Notes under the pieces: generated by a model
Databases searched by the model: none
What the model was told of the DNA's origin: nothing
What the model saw: only the letters and a program-made list of their open reading frames with translations
Shown here: positions 1 to 8,527 of the stretch, piece after piece
Layout of the letters: each line of letters opens with the position of its first letter
Position numbering within the stretch: position 1 is the stretch's first letter
Assembly (NCBI RefSeq): GCF_016464375.1
Contig: NZ_JADDIU010000010.1
Span: 1 to 64,000, forward strand
DNA length: 64,000 nt
Direction of reading: 5' to 3'
Source: Bacillus renqingensis
Lineage (GTDB): Bacteria > Bacillota > Bacilli > Bacillales > Cytobacillaceae
Position numbers and translations under genes: made by a program

Positions 1-165
1 GTAACACGTGGTTTGTATCAAAGTCAAACAGGGCGCTGTATTCATGCCGACATCAACGGCGCATTGAATACCCTGCGTAAATCAGAAGTTGTAGAATTGG
101 ATGAAAATCTCAGAGTGAAAACGCCATTCTTATTGGCAGTACAAAAACGTAAGGCTGTTGCCTAG
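1..165 (+). CDS. tnpB: TnpB RNA-guided nuclease, C-terminal end (partial)
   Basis: The first 54 codons are open in frame 1 and end at TAG 163-165. They read as the end of an IS605 OrfB/TnpB protein. The segment GRCIHADINGALNTLRK carries the last RuvC motif, whose Asp in ADINGA is a catalytic metal ligand in this family, followed by a short basic tail. TnpB is an RNA-guided DNA nuclease related to Cas12 that helps IS605 elements persist after transposition. The zinc-finger and other RuvC motifs would be upstream, outside the window, so activity of the whole protein cannot be judged. Confidence 0.85.
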   Translation, partial: VTRGLYQSQTGRCIHADINGALNTLRKSEVVELDENLRVKTPFLLAVQKRKAVA

Positions 166-470
166 CGCATAGCTTAGTGGGTGTGTCAACCATCCATGTG
201 TATTCGTCACTTTTGTGCGGAGCTTGTAGTACATAGTTCGTAAGGCTATGACTTCGCCGTATCCATTCGGAGAACCTTCACTCATTGTAGGGAGGGTGCA
301 AGTGGGAAAACGATCGTACGTCGCCAGTACCAACCAAAAACATACTTGGGGTGTCACCCGGAAGGTGGCATGAATTCTAGAGCGTCAAACAGTCAAGCAA
401 TAGACGAGAAGACCTGGAGTTCTAACTCAAGCCCCCACTGAATAGATTCACCTCAGTGGGGGTAGTTGAC
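166..470 (+). ncRNA. candidate TnpB omega RNA (reRNA) region
   Basis: In IS605-type elements the guide scaffold of TnpB is transcribed from the 3' end of tnpB through the right end, and the guide is host sequence just outside it. This 300-nt stretch lies exactly there, has no convincing ORF on the forward strand and ends in the right-end hairpin at 432-462. The reverse-strand ORF across 130-357 is treated as a shadow. The guide would begin near 471. The 5' boundary is unknown and may lie inside tnpB. Confidence 0.5.
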
Positions 471-645
471 AAATTTCTACTTGTTCTTTATATGTTTTGG
501 GCGGCTTTACCATTGAATTGTTTTTTTCAGAATCCACGATGGCATATCCCCCTGGATAAAAAAATGACCCACCCTGGTCCGCATTGTTAAGAGGCGTGGT
601 GGGTTCTGTTACATTTAACATAGCATTTTGTATAATCATTGTCAA
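448..645 (-). CDS. doubtful small ORF cut by the IS end
   Basis: A 65-codon reverse-strand reading frame whose last codons lie in the IS605 right end, so any original protein would have lost its own C-terminus. I recognise no family. The middle (PGGYAIVDSEKNN, KPPKTYKEQ) reads like protein, but there is no ribosome binding site in front of the first ATG, and the first codons coincide with a good promoter and a terminator-like hairpin. It may be a disrupted small gene or no gene at all. Confidence 0.2.
   Translation of the reverse strand: MTMIIQNAMLNVTEPTTPLNNADQGGSFFYPGGYAIVDSEKNNSMVKPPKTYKEQVEICQLPPLR
557..604 (-). terminator. hairpin plus T-run, reverse strand
   Basis: On the reverse strand ACCCACC (604-598) pairs with GGTGGGT (573-567) and is followed by CA and seven T residues. 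This fits an intrinsic terminator, although the loop of 24 nt is large. With the promoter at 617-645 it would end a transcript of only about 50 nt. Confidence 0.4.
617..645 (-). promoter_or_regulatory. sigma-A-like promoter, reverse strand
   Basis: On the reverse strand TTGACA (645-640) is followed after 17 bp by TATGTT (622-617). Spacing and both hexamers fit a housekeeping promoter. The predicted start, near 610, lies only a few bases before the hairpin at 604-567. Confidence 0.4.
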
Positions 646-804
646 TTTTTTATAGGATTAGCTTAAACAATGATAGTTAAAAGTAGGAAGATTGGCTGCC
701 TTTAGCTATATCGAATTGAAAGAACATTGGAAAGGATTTATAACGGGTTAACAGATTTTTGCTGATATCAACTGCCACCCTTGAGATAGAAGTTACTATT
801 AAAA

Positions 805-1360
805 TTACCTATATAACCCATGTGTTGGATGAAACAAGTCTTCCTCTGCATTTCTTACAATAGAAAAGTGTTCAACATTATAATGACCATGAAGAGTTTC
901 ATTATGATGATTTATAATTTGCTCTGCACTCAACATATCACTGTCTGTCGTTGAATGTCCATCACCAACCAATGTGACATCCAAACCACTAATAGTGGCA
1001 GTTCTGACTGCACTATCTATACAGTGTTGTGTTTTACAACCCATAATGACGACATGCTCGATATCTTGAGATTTTAAATGATTTAGAAGTTCTGTCCCAT
1101 GGAAGGAATTCGTTGCAGTTTTATCGAAAATCTCTGCATCTGTAGGTACATTAATTTCATTGTGAACTTGAAACCCATTTCCTTTACCTTCAACAACATC
1201 CAAATCCCTAATAAAAACAACCGGAACATCGGATTTACTTGCTTTTTCAATCACTAAGTTGATATTCCCAATTAGTTGCTCCAAAAACCGCACTCTCTTC
1301 TTTAGTAAAAGAGTTTTGTAGTTTTTAAATCAGCAGGAATTTGAGAGAATTTGCCAAATG
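805..1360 (-). pseudogene. isochorismatase-family cysteine hydrolase, N-terminus decayed
   Basis: The open part (805-1293, GTG start, 162 codons) matches the C-terminal two thirds of an isochorismatase-like hydrolase. It has the lysine region (DKTATNSFHGTEL) and the nucleophile region GCKTQHCIDSAVR with the family's Cys. The usual N-terminal LLIIDMQ strand with the catalytic Asp is absent. Just upstream, in another frame and ending in a stop at 1304-1302, the sequence FSQIPADLKTTK looks like the remains of the original N-terminus. About 30 residues therefore appear deleted together with a frameshift, and the catalytic triad is incomplete. The substrate of the ancestral enzyme cannot be told. 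Confidence 0.7.
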
Positions 1361-1716
1361 ACAGACTATTCAGTGGTATTAGGATAATAGGTGGTGGTGG
1401 GAGCAAATTAGTAGGGGACAGTTCATGTAGAATTATGGTGACTTTTCTTCATCAACCATAAAGAGATTTTCGACATGTTCCAGCAACAGGATCGGTCCGT
1501 GTATAATTGGTTGATTATGCCTAAATTTACCTTCATAGCAGACCATAAATCCGGTATTAGTGTAAATTAGAGCAACTAAAGATTTCAACTGCTTAATTAT
1601 GACAATGCTTTAGATGAAACAAATCAAGAGCTGCTTTCCTCTTGGCAGGAAATGTAACAATAAATATCGAATATTAGTATTTAGATATTAAGTAAATAGG
1701 TAAAGGGGAGATAGTT
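1361..1716. other. intergenic, no gene seen
   Basis: About 350 bases without an ORF that resembles protein on either strand and without a clear hairpin. It ends in the AAAGGGGAG ribosome binding site (1702-1710) of glpP. A glpP promoter must lie here, but I could not choose a convincing -35/-10 pair. Confidence 0.5.
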
Positions 1717-2280
1717 TTGAATATCGTAGATTTAGTCCATTCACAGGTCATTGCTTCGATAAAAGATGAAGAAGATATAGAAAAGGCTATTTCTAGTCAT
1801 GCCAATATTGTATTCCTATTAACGGGAAATCTGTTAAATATGACAGACCACTTAAATCGATTAAAGGCTGCTAAAAAACAGACTTTTATCCATATTGATT
1901 TTATTGAAGGGCTCTCAAACACAAAGAGTGCAATTAAGTATATTGCAAAAAGGTGGAAGCCAACAGGAATTATTACAACAAAGAATACATTGATTAAATA
2001 TGCAAAAGAGGAAAAACTAATGGCGATCCAGCGTATTTTTTTAATTGATAAATCGGCGGTCGAAAAAGGGATTGAAATGAGTCGAAATTGCAAACCAGAT
2101 GCCATCGAAGTATTACCTGGACTTATGCCCAGCATTATTGATCAATTGACTAGACAAGTGGATTTACCGATTATTGCAGGAGGATTAATTAGCAGCAAGA
2201 AAGAAATATTGCAAGGGTTAAGGGCAGGTGCATTAGCCATTTCTGCTGGGGATTCTTCCTTATGGAATTATGATATTTAA
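1717..2280 (+). CDS. glpP: glycerol-3-phosphate-responsive antiterminator GlpP
   Basis: A 187-residue cytoplasmic protein of the GlpP family. In Bacillus subtilis GlpP binds glycerol 3-phosphate and acts on the leader RNA of glp genes so that transcription passes a terminator. The whole length fits the family: it begins with a short N-terminal strand and helix, and a C-terminal barrel-like region contains KPDAIEVLPGLMP and PIIAGGLI. The start is TTG 1717, set by AAAGGGGAG six bases upstream; the ATG codons inside are much later. It is convergent with the HAD/ABC operon and shares a terminator with it. Two leaders in this window (7058-7128 and 9559-9624) look like its targets. Confidence 0.9.
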   Translation: MNIVDLVHSQVIASIKDEEDIEKAISSHANIVFLLTGNLLNMTDHLNRLKAAKKQTFIHIDFIEGLSNTKSAIKYIAKRWKPTGIITTKNTLIKYAKEEKLMAIQRIFLIDKSAVEKGIEMSRNCKPDAIEVLPGLMPSIIDQLTRQVDLPIIAGGLISSKKEILQGLRAGALAISAGDSSLWNYDI

Positions 2281-2285
2281 TATAG

Positions 2286-2329
2286 AAAAGGACGAACCCA
2301 GTTCATTTGGAAGGTGTTCGTCCTTTTTT
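2286..2329. terminator. bidirectional terminator between glpP and the HAD gene
   Basis: AAAAGGACGAAC (2286-2297) pairs with GTTCGTCCTTTT (2316-2327), flanked by A and T runs on both sides. It can stop glpP transcription and the converging reverse-strand operon. Confidence 0.85.
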
Positions 2330-2337
2330 CTACTATT

Positions 2338-3114
2338 CTAAATAGCTATGATATCCCTTATACTGTCAATAATATACGTCGGTTTATAGGCGGCTTTTTC
2401 TACCATTTCCTTCGTGGTGATCCCTGTTAAAACAAGAACAGCATTCATTTCATTTTCAATTCCCATTCGTATATCTGTCTCTAAACGATCTCCGACCATA
2501 TAACATTGGGAAGGAGGAAGCCTAAGGATATGTTCCATCACATACTTAGCGAGTAATGGAGACGGTTTTCCGGTAACAATTTCAATTGGTTCACCAGTAG
2601 CACCTTCCAAAGCACCAATCATCGCACCACAGTCTGGGATTTGTCCATTATTAATAGGACAGGTACGATCTGGATTCGTCGCAATTAATTTTGCACCCCT
2701 AACCCATGCCTGGTAAGCGTTGTTGATTTTTTCATAGTTAAATTCCCGATCCCAACCTATGACAACATAGGTTGCATCCTTATAATTCGTTGTAATACGG
2801 ATATTCTCCTCGATTAACTCATCTACTAATGGTTGCTCGCCAATGACGAGCACTTTATCCTTCTCATTCATATGATCCATCAAGTATTTTGCTGTTATAT
2901 AATTTGAATTAACCACTTCATTTAAGGTGGTCTCAATCCCTAATAGAGACAGTTTATTTACGTAGTCAATTCGAGTAGAAATGGATTTATTGGTGAGAAA
3001 GACGACTCGGTCGCCGCGATCTTTTAAATACTGAATGACTTCCGCTGCCCCATCAATCAGTTTAGTATCTAGATAAACCGTTCCATCTAGGTCAAAAACA
3101 TACCCCCTTGGCAT
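2338..3114 (-). CDS. NagD/AraL-type HAD phosphatase (subclass IIA)
   Basis: A 258-residue HAD-superfamily hydrolase. Motif I is DLDGTVY near residue 9, motif II is FLTNKS, the motif III lysine is in VTGKPSP and motif IV is VGDRLETDI. The cap between motifs II and III is of the IIA type (NPDRTCP), as in NagD, AraL and phosphoglycolate or glycerol-phosphate phosphatases. No signal peptide is present, so it is cytosolic. It is the last gene of the reverse-strand ABC operon, 12 bases after the permease stop. Together with GlpP-type control this suggests that it dephosphorylates the imported compound, possibly glycerol 3-phosphate. The family is promiscuous, so the substrate is an inference. Confidence 0.85.
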   Translation of the reverse strand: MPRGYVFDLDGTVYLDTKLIDGAAEVIQYLKDRGDRVVFLTNKSISTRIDYVNKLSLLGIETTLNEVVNSNYITAKYLMDHMNEKDKVLVIGEQPLVDELIEENIRITTNYKDATYVVIGWDREFNYEKINNAYQAWVRGAKLIATNPDRTCPINNGQIPDCGAMIGALEGATGEPIEIVTGKPSPLLAKYVMEHILRLPPSQCYMVGDRLETDIRMGIENEMNAVLVLTGITTKEMVEKAAYKPTYIIDSIRDIIAI

Positions 3115-3126
3115 TTTATTACCCCT

Positions 3127-4827
3127 TTACTCTTGTTGTTTTTTAGTCAGTTTATTAGCAATTGCTTGTAAAATTAAAACTAAAACGACTAAAATAACAG
3201 ACATTGCAGCTGCAGAATAATATTCCCCACGTAAAATATTTTGGAAAATAGCCAAACTCATAGGGGCCCATTCTGCCGGTGCAAGTAATATCGAAATACT
3301 TGTTTCTTTAATAACTGTAATAAAGACTAAAATAGAACCGGCTGCAATCCCTGGTAACATTAGTGGACCTATAACCGTTAGAGCTGCAGTTAATTGAGAA
3401 GCGCCGAGATTAATAGCAGCTTCTTCAATATCCTGTTTAATGGCTCTCATCGTTCCCATCGTCGAACGAATCATATATGGAAGACGTCGAATCGTATAAC
3501 CGATAATGAGGATGAGTGCTGTCCCAGTTAATTGAAGAGGAGCGGTGTTAAATGTTTGAATTAAGGCTATCCCAAAGGCTATACCTGGAACAACTAAAGG
3601 AATTGAAATCATAAAATCCAGTTTCGCATTATTTTGCCTCACTACAAAATATGAAATGAATGTAGCAATAATGACGCTTAACAACAAAGCACCAATTGCA
3701 AGTACAATACTATTTTGAATATTGCCTAGTGAACTAGTGAAAATCGTTTGATAATGTTTCAATGTATAACCATTTGGTAACGGATCCTTACCCCAAGTGG
3801 TCGCAATGGACTGAACAAAAATGGATAGCATCGCAAATACAGGCACTAACACAATCACTGCGGAATAAGCAGATAAAACACGTGTAAGAATTTTATTATC
3901 ATTTAATTTCTGCAGCTTCGGCTTTCCAGATACCGATCCGTAATTTCGATTTTTTGTAACTAGATGTTGTAGCCAGAAAAAGAACGCTGCTACTAGAATC
4001 ATAACCACTGTTAAGATGGCGGCCCCTGCCCAGTTAAAAAATCCTGCAATTTCTCGATACGCCTCTACGACTAAAAGGTTTAAATCTTTTGGTGCAAGAA
4101 TAATTGGACTTCCAAAATCGGAGAAACTTACCGCAAAAATAATTAAAACCGTTGATAAAATTCCAGGAATGGCTAATGGAAACGTCACGGTAACAAATGT
4201 AAGCCAATTTTTTGCTCCTAAATTTCTCGACGCCTCTTCCAATGAAATATCACTTACTTTAAATGCGGCAACCATTGGCCATAAAGCATATGGGAAAAAG
4301 AAAAAGACCTGCACCATTATAATCCCAGTCATTGAATAGGGATTGATAAATAGTCCATCTCCGCCTAGTATTTGATATATATAAGTTACCCAGCCTGAAC
4401 GACCAAACATAATAATAAATGCATAAGCAGAAATGAATGTCGGTACGATTAATGGTATTGTACATAATGCGCTAATAGTCTTTTTAAATGGCATCTTTGT
4501 TCTTGCGATACCATAGGCAATAGGGATACAAACGATGATCACAATAACGGAAACGAGTAAAGCTAACCATAAGCTATTAAGCAATGCAGCATAGTAGCCC
4601 TTATTTGTAAAAATTTCCTTATAATGCTCCAGAGAAAATCCTTTTAATTTCTCGATGGTAGAGCTCATGATATTTGAATTTGTTAGTGCCCCAAGAATAT
4701 TCATCGGTTGTCCGGTAAAACTAACTAAAAAGACTGAGAATAACGGAAGGAGTAAAAATAGTCCAAAAAATATATACAGCAATATTTTAACAATAGTAAG
4801 GCCACTTAGTGCTTTCCGTTTCTTCAT
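3127..4827 (-). CDS. ABC importer permease, two fused membrane domains (FbpB-like)
   Basis: A 566-residue protein with two tandem binding-protein-dependent permease domains, as in FbpB/AfuB iron permeases and phosphonate relatives. The halves meet around residue 300 after the basic stretch KNRNYGSVSGKPK. Each has an EAA loop that contacts the ATPase: EASRNLGAKNW near residue 200 and EAAINLGASQL near 480, both followed by a proline-rich helix. About twelve membrane helices are expected, six per half. Its ATG overlaps the ATPase stop by four bases, which implies coupled translation. The fused form lets one gene supply both membrane subunits. Confidence 0.9.
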   Translation of the reverse strand: MKKRKALSGLTIVKILLYIFFGLFLLLPLFSVFLVSFTGQPMNILGALTNSNIMSSTIEKLKGFSLEHYKEIFTNKGYYAALLNSLWLALLVSVIVIIVCIPIAYGIARTKMPFKKTISALCTIPLIVPTFISAYAFIIMFGRSGWVTYIYQILGGDGLFINPYSMTGIIMVQVFFFFPYALWPMVAAFKVSDISLEEASRNLGAKNWLTFVTVTFPLAIPGILSTVLIIFAVSFSDFGSPIILAPKDLNLLVVEAYREIAGFFNWAGAAILTVVMILVAAFFFWLQHLVTKNRNYGSVSGKPKLQKLNDNKILTRVLSAYSAVIVLVPVFAMLSIFVQSIATTWGKDPLPNGYTLKHYQTIFTSSLGNIQNSIVLAIGALLLSVIIATFISYFVVRQNNAKLDFMISIPLVVPGIAFGIALIQTFNTAPLQLTGTALILIIGYTIRRLPYMIRSTMGTMRAIKQDIEEAAINLGASQLTAALTVIGPLMLPGIAAGSILVFITVIKETSISILLAPAEWAPMSLAIFQNILRGEYYSAAAMSVILVVLVLILQAIANKLTKKQQE

Positions 4828-5954
4828 ATGAGTAACACCCTTTCAGATGAAACTGCTAATTGTACTTTTGTACCTTCCGTTAATATCCCTCTACCTGAAA
4901 AATAGGAAGTGTCTACAATTAAAGTACTTTCGTCAATTAATACTTCATATCTTACCGTTGAGCCTAGATAAGTAGATTCTTTTATTTCCCCTACAAAAAT
5001 ATTAACATCTAATTCACTAGGCAGAGTATCATCCGAGAGGATCGTAATATTTTCAGGCCGAATAATAACATTTACTTCCTTTTTATCCGTATGATACGTT
5101 GACTTAATTTGTTTTCCATTGATTTGAACAATAGATTGATTTGCTTTAGAAGAAATCACTTTTCCCTGGAGAATATTCGATGTTCCTACAAAATCTGCAA
5201 TGAAAGGTGTGGCAGGCTGACTATATAACTCCGTTGGTGTACCAATTTGGATAACTTGCCCATCTTTCATAACGGCGACTCGATCCGCCATGCTCATTGC
5301 TTCCTCCTGATCATGGGTAACAAAAATGGTCGTTATTTTTAAGTCTTGTTGAATTCTTCTAATCGTTGTTCTCATCGTATGTCTGAGCTTTTGATCAAGA
5401 TTGGATAAAGGTTCATCCATTAATAGGACCTTTGGCTCCATGACAAGTGCCCTTGCCAATGCGACACGTTGCTGCTGCCCTCCTGATAATTCACTCGTTA
5501 GTCGATTGGCATATTTGTCTAGTTCCACATATTCAAGAATTTTTCTAACACGATCTTCTATATCCGTTGGATATTTGGATAATTTTTTATTGAACATCCT
5601 TACGTAAATAGATAAACGTTTCAATGGATGGCTGGTTTTCAATTGTTTAATATTCAAACTGTAGGCCACATTATCAAATACATCCATATGCGGAAAAAGT
5701 GCGTAGCTTTGAAAAACCATTCCGCAGCTTCGCTTATTAGGTGGAATTTGATTCACGACTTGGTCACCAATTCTAATTTCTCCCGATGTTGGCTGTTCAA
5801 ATCCAGCGATACAACGCATCGTTGTCGTTTTCCCACAACCAGAAGGCCCCAAGAGGGCAAAAAATTCGCCCTCTTGGATATCTAAATTAATATCATGAAG
5901 TGCCTTTACTCCTGAAAACTCCTTCGTAAGTTGCTCCACTTTCACTGATCCCAT
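4824..5954 (-). CDS. ABC importer ATPase (PotA/FbpC/UgpC-like)
   Basis: A 376-residue nucleotide-binding subunit. It has Walker A GPSGCGKTT, a Q-loop in MVFQSYALFPHM, signature LSGGQQQR, Walker B VLLMDEP and the switch His in VTHDQEEA. The last 130 residues form a TOBE-type regulatory domain, as in PotA, FbpC and MalK relatives. About 25 extra residues (basic, around HPLKRLSIYVRMFNKK) lie between the Q-loop and the signature, in the helical subdomain that touches the permease. It sits between the permease and the binding protein in one operon. Confidence 0.9.
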   Translation of the reverse strand: MGSVKVEQLTKEFSGVKALHDINLDIQEGEFFALLGPSGCGKTTTMRCIAGFEQPTSGEIRIGDQVVNQIPPNKRSCGMVFQSYALFPHMDVFDNVAYSLNIKQLKTSHPLKRLSIYVRMFNKKLSKYPTDIEDRVRKILEYVELDKYANRLTSELSGGQQQRVALARALVMEPKVLLMDEPLSNLDQKLRHTMRTTIRRIQQDLKITTIFVTHDQEEAMSMADRVAVMKDGQVIQIGTPTELYSQPATPFIADFVGTSNILQGKVISSKANQSIVQINGKQIKSTYHTDKKEVNVIIRPENITILSDDTLPSELDVNIFVGEIKESTYLGSTVRYEVLIDESTLIVDTSYFSGRGILTEGTKVQLAVSSERVLLI

Positions 5955-5972
5955 CAGAGTTCCCTTCCTTCA

Positions 5973-7010
5973 TTACTGAAATTTTTCTTTCCACTCATTA
6001 CGAATACGGTCATAATTCTCATTTACCCAATCAATATCTAAATCAACTGCATGAGGTTTCACCTTTTCTAAAGTAAGTGGAGTTTTCGATTTTACATCTG
6101 GATTAAGAGGAATATGGTACCAGTTAGCTAGTATTTGCTGACCTTCCTTGCTTAACATGAAATCAATAAATTTCTTGCCACCTTTAGGATTTGGTCCATT
6201 TTTAACTAATGAAGCTGGATTTACTAGAATAGGAGTTTTATCCGGTACAACAAAATCTACACTCTCACCCTTTGCTTTTTGTTCATATGCCATAAAGTCA
6301 AATCCAACACCAATATGTGCTTCACCCATTGAAACGGCTTTTGTAGGACCTGAACCAGAGTCTGGGATAGAATTTGCTTGTTCAGCTAATTTCTTGAAAT
6401 ACTCCCAACCCTCTTTTTCTCCATGTTGCATCATATAGCTTAAAACCATTAAGGTAGAGGTTCCGGATGCAGCAGGATTAGAAAATTGGATTTTCCCTTT
6501 CCATTTTGGGTCCAGTAAATCCTCCCAAGTTTTTGGTGCCTCCTCTGATTTTACGAGTTCAGTGTTATAGGAAAAACCAAGTACGAACATTTCTACACCG
6601 ACATATTTTCCGTCCTGATGTTTTAACTTAATCCCATCCTCGGTAACATCCCACTTTTTAGCACTTTCTGGTATGTAAGATGTAATAATTCCTTTATCCG
6701 CTGCAGCTTCAAATGGAAGATTTCCTCCTCCACCATACCATACGTCAGCTTGTGGATTATCCTTCTCTGCCATCATTCTATTCACTAAAACGTTTGTACC
6801 CGCATATTGAACATCTACTTTTCCTCCATTTATTTCTTCAAATTTCTGAGCAAGTTCTTTTGACATGTCCGGAGTTTCTGGAGAATAGAGAGTGATCCGT
6901 TCTCCGCCTTCCCCTCCACTGCCAGATGAACTTTCACCAGCACATGCCGCTAGCAAGAATGCGCTTACAATTAAAATGAATAATGATACGAGTGATAATT
7001 TTTTTCTCAT
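5973..7010 (-). CDS. extracellular solute-binding lipoprotein (family 1, AfuA-like)
   Basis: A 345-residue binding protein with a lipoprotein signal ending in the lipobox LLAAC (Cys 23), then a Ser/Gly/Glu-rich linker. The mature part has the fold signature of Fe(III)/2-aminoethylphosphonate-type proteins (ITLYSPETPDMSKELAQKFEE, DVWYGGGG, WKGKIQFSNP). It is the first gene of the reverse-strand operon, with the start supported by AGGGGGAT upstream. Family members bind ferric ions, phosphonates, glycerophosphoryl compounds or other phosphate esters. The GlpP-type leader and the HAD phosphatase point to a glycerol-phosphate compound rather than iron, but this is inferred from context. Confidence 0.85.
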   Translation of the reverse strand: MRKKLSLVSLFILIVSAFLLAACAGESSSGSGGEGGERITLYSPETPDMSKELAQKFEEINGGKVDVQYAGTNVLVNRMMAEKDNPQADVWYGGGGNLPFEAAADKGIITSYIPESAKKWDVTEDGIKLKHQDGKYVGVEMFVLGFSYNTELVKSEEAPKTWEDLLDPKWKGKIQFSNPAASGTSTLMVLSYMMQHGEKEGWEYFKKLAEQANSIPDSGSGPTKAVSMGEAHIGVGFDFMAYEQKAKGESVDFVVPDKTPILVNPASLVKNGPNPKGGKKFIDFMLSKEGQQILANWYHIPLNPDVKSKTPLTLEKVKPHAVDLDIDWVNENYDRIRNEWKEKFQ

Positions 7011-7047
7011 ACATATCCCCCTAAGTTTTGATGAACTGAACTGAAGT

Positions 7048-7140
7048 GAAAAGAAAAAGGAGAAAAAACAAATAAAACCTATAATTACCTAGGGTTTATT
7101 TATTGGGTTTTTCTCCTACTCTCTTCCCAATATTCAATTA
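7048..7140 (-). promoter_or_regulatory. leader with terminator hairpin, probable GlpP target (ABC operon)
   Basis: Reading the reverse strand, the block GGGAAGAGA (7128-7120) is followed by AGGAGAAAAA (from 7117), which pairs with the arm at 7068-7058, giving a long hairpin with AGGAGAAAA ends and then TTTTTCTTTT. This is an intrinsic terminator about 45 nt before the binding-protein start. The same block plus the same kind of terminator precedes the glycerophosphodiesterase gene at 9559-9624. Because glpP lies nearby and GlpP works by antitermination, both are likely GlpP-responsive leaders. Confidence 0.65.
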
Positions 7141-7146
7141 ATTCCT

Positions 7147-7174
7147 ATTATACCTAATTTTCTAACTATGTCAA
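7147..7174 (-). promoter_or_regulatory. sigma-A promoter of the GlpP-linked ABC operon
   Basis: Reverse strand TTGACA (7174-7169), 16 bp, TATAAT (7152-7147): both hexamers match the consensus perfectly. The predicted start near 7140 lies just before the conserved leader block. Confidence 0.75.
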
Positions 7175-7224
7175 TAATTTGGAGTTTGATATTTTGGTTC
7201 TTTTAAACAGATTGACAAATATAC

Positions 7225-7253
7225 TTTACAAATAGTCCTCCTATCACTAGAAT
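7225..7253 (+). promoter_or_regulatory. candidate promoter of the MFS gene
   Basis: TTTACA (7225-7230), 17 bp, TAGAAT (7248-7253), about 33 bases before the MFS start. It is divergent from the ABC operon promoter. Confidence 0.4.
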
Positions 7254-7286
7254 AGTGAATATTCAAAATCTAATACAGGTGATCAC

Positions 7287-8493
7287 ATGTCAAAAAAACT
7301 ACATTTTAAAGACACTCCTCCTGTTGTTATATCCATTTCACTCGTAACAGCTATTTGCTTAGTTGGAGATTCTATGTTGTATATCGCATTGCCTATTTTT
7401 TGGAAGGAAGTTGGTCTTGACTCCCTTTGGCAGGTCGGAATTTTATTATCCATTAATCGGTTTATAAGACTACCATTTAACCCAATCATTGGTTGGGTCT
7501 ATCAAAAAATCTCATTAAAAATAGGGTTAATCATAGCTGTTATTTTAGGAGCCATTACAACATTTGGCTATGGAATTATAACCGGTTTTATTGGGTGGCT
7601 TATTTTACGAGGAATGTGGGGAGTTACTTGGTCATTTTTTCGGATTGGTGGTTTGGCAGCAGTTATTGCTTCTACTACAGACAAAAATCGGGGTAAAACA
7701 ATGGGCATATATAATGGGCTTTATCGTTTAGGAAGCTTATTTGGTATGCTTATTGGCGGAATACTCACGCCATTTATTGGCCTCAAACATGTTGCATTAC
7801 TTTTAGGTGTATGTACTTTATTCGCCTTTTTTTACCTATTTCACACAGTGACTACTATTCAAGATTCAAAAGGAAATATAAAAAATCATGAGGCCACTCA
7901 CTTACCACCCTATCATTATAAGCGGTTCTTTTGTTTCATTGCTCTTTCAAGGAATTCTTACTTCCACCTTAAGTCCTTTAATTGACGAGTTATTTGATAA
8001 ACCTATTCGTTTTGCTGGAATTTTAATTTCCGTAACAGCATTATCAGGTATGATTCAGGCAGTACGTTGGACATGGGAGCCATTTGTTGCAAGTTGGGTA
8101 GGTGCGCTTTCTGATGGAACGAAAGGAAGGATCCCCATTTTTATATATTCTTTATTTTTTTCTGCTGTTGTGGTAGGGATCCTTCCTTTATCTATGTCTA
8201 TTTACATTTGGGTCTTTCTTTGTTTACTTGTTATGCTAAGTGCGACGAGCTTAACAACATTATCTGATGCTATTGCCTCAGATTTAGCTAAACAGACCAA
8301 TGCTGTTTCATTCCTTACATATTATACGATATCCCTAGATATCGGGGCAGCTATAGGCCCATTTTTCAGTTATTTTCTCATTACCATCCCTTTTGGATTT
8401 GGTTTTCTTTATTTAGGTAGTGCATTTATTTTACTTATTTTAGCTTCTTATTGGATAAGAGCTCTGAAGGTTAGGGCCAGGAATAATGGGTGA
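7287..8493 (+). pseudogene. MFS transporter interrupted by a frameshift in an A6 run
   Basis: Two overlapping frames together make one major facilitator protein of about 400 residues with twelve predicted helices. The first frame (ATG 7287, preceded by AGGTGATC) gives helices 1-6, ending in FYLFHTVTTIQDSKGN. The second continues from about 7886 with GSFVSLLFQGILTSTLSPLID and stops at 8493. The switch is needed at or next to the AAAAAA run 7880-7885, so a one-base change there, a sequencing error or natural slippage would all explain it. The substrate is not known; the location between two GlpP-type transcription units suggests a glycerol-related solute. Confidence 0.7.
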
Positions 8494-8527
8494 CTTTATT
8501 TTTAACTCTAACCAGGGAAGAGCACGA

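Larger units (their letters stand above)
1..470 (+). mobile_element. IS605/IS200-family element, right-hand part
   Basis: The window opens inside an insertion sequence of the IS605 type. It contains the last codons of tnpB, about 300 nt of non-coding sequence and a right end with a subterminal hairpin: CCCCCACTGA at 432-441 pairs perfectly with TCAGTGGGGG at 453-462 around an 11-nt loop, followed by TAGTTGAC. Hairpins of this kind are recognised as single-stranded DNA by the TnpA transposase. The element/host boundary is placed near 470 by resemblance to other IS605 ends and is not proven. The left end and any tnpA lie outside the window. Confidence 0.8.

Noticed and set aside
130..357. 75-codon reverse frame across the omega-RNA region
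   Set aside because: No ribosome binding site; it lies in the non-coding 3' part of the IS element.
5973..7010. Ferric iron-binding protein as firm assignment
   Set aside because: Homology class alone supports it, but GlpP-type leader and HAD phosphatase argue for another ligand, so the call is left general.
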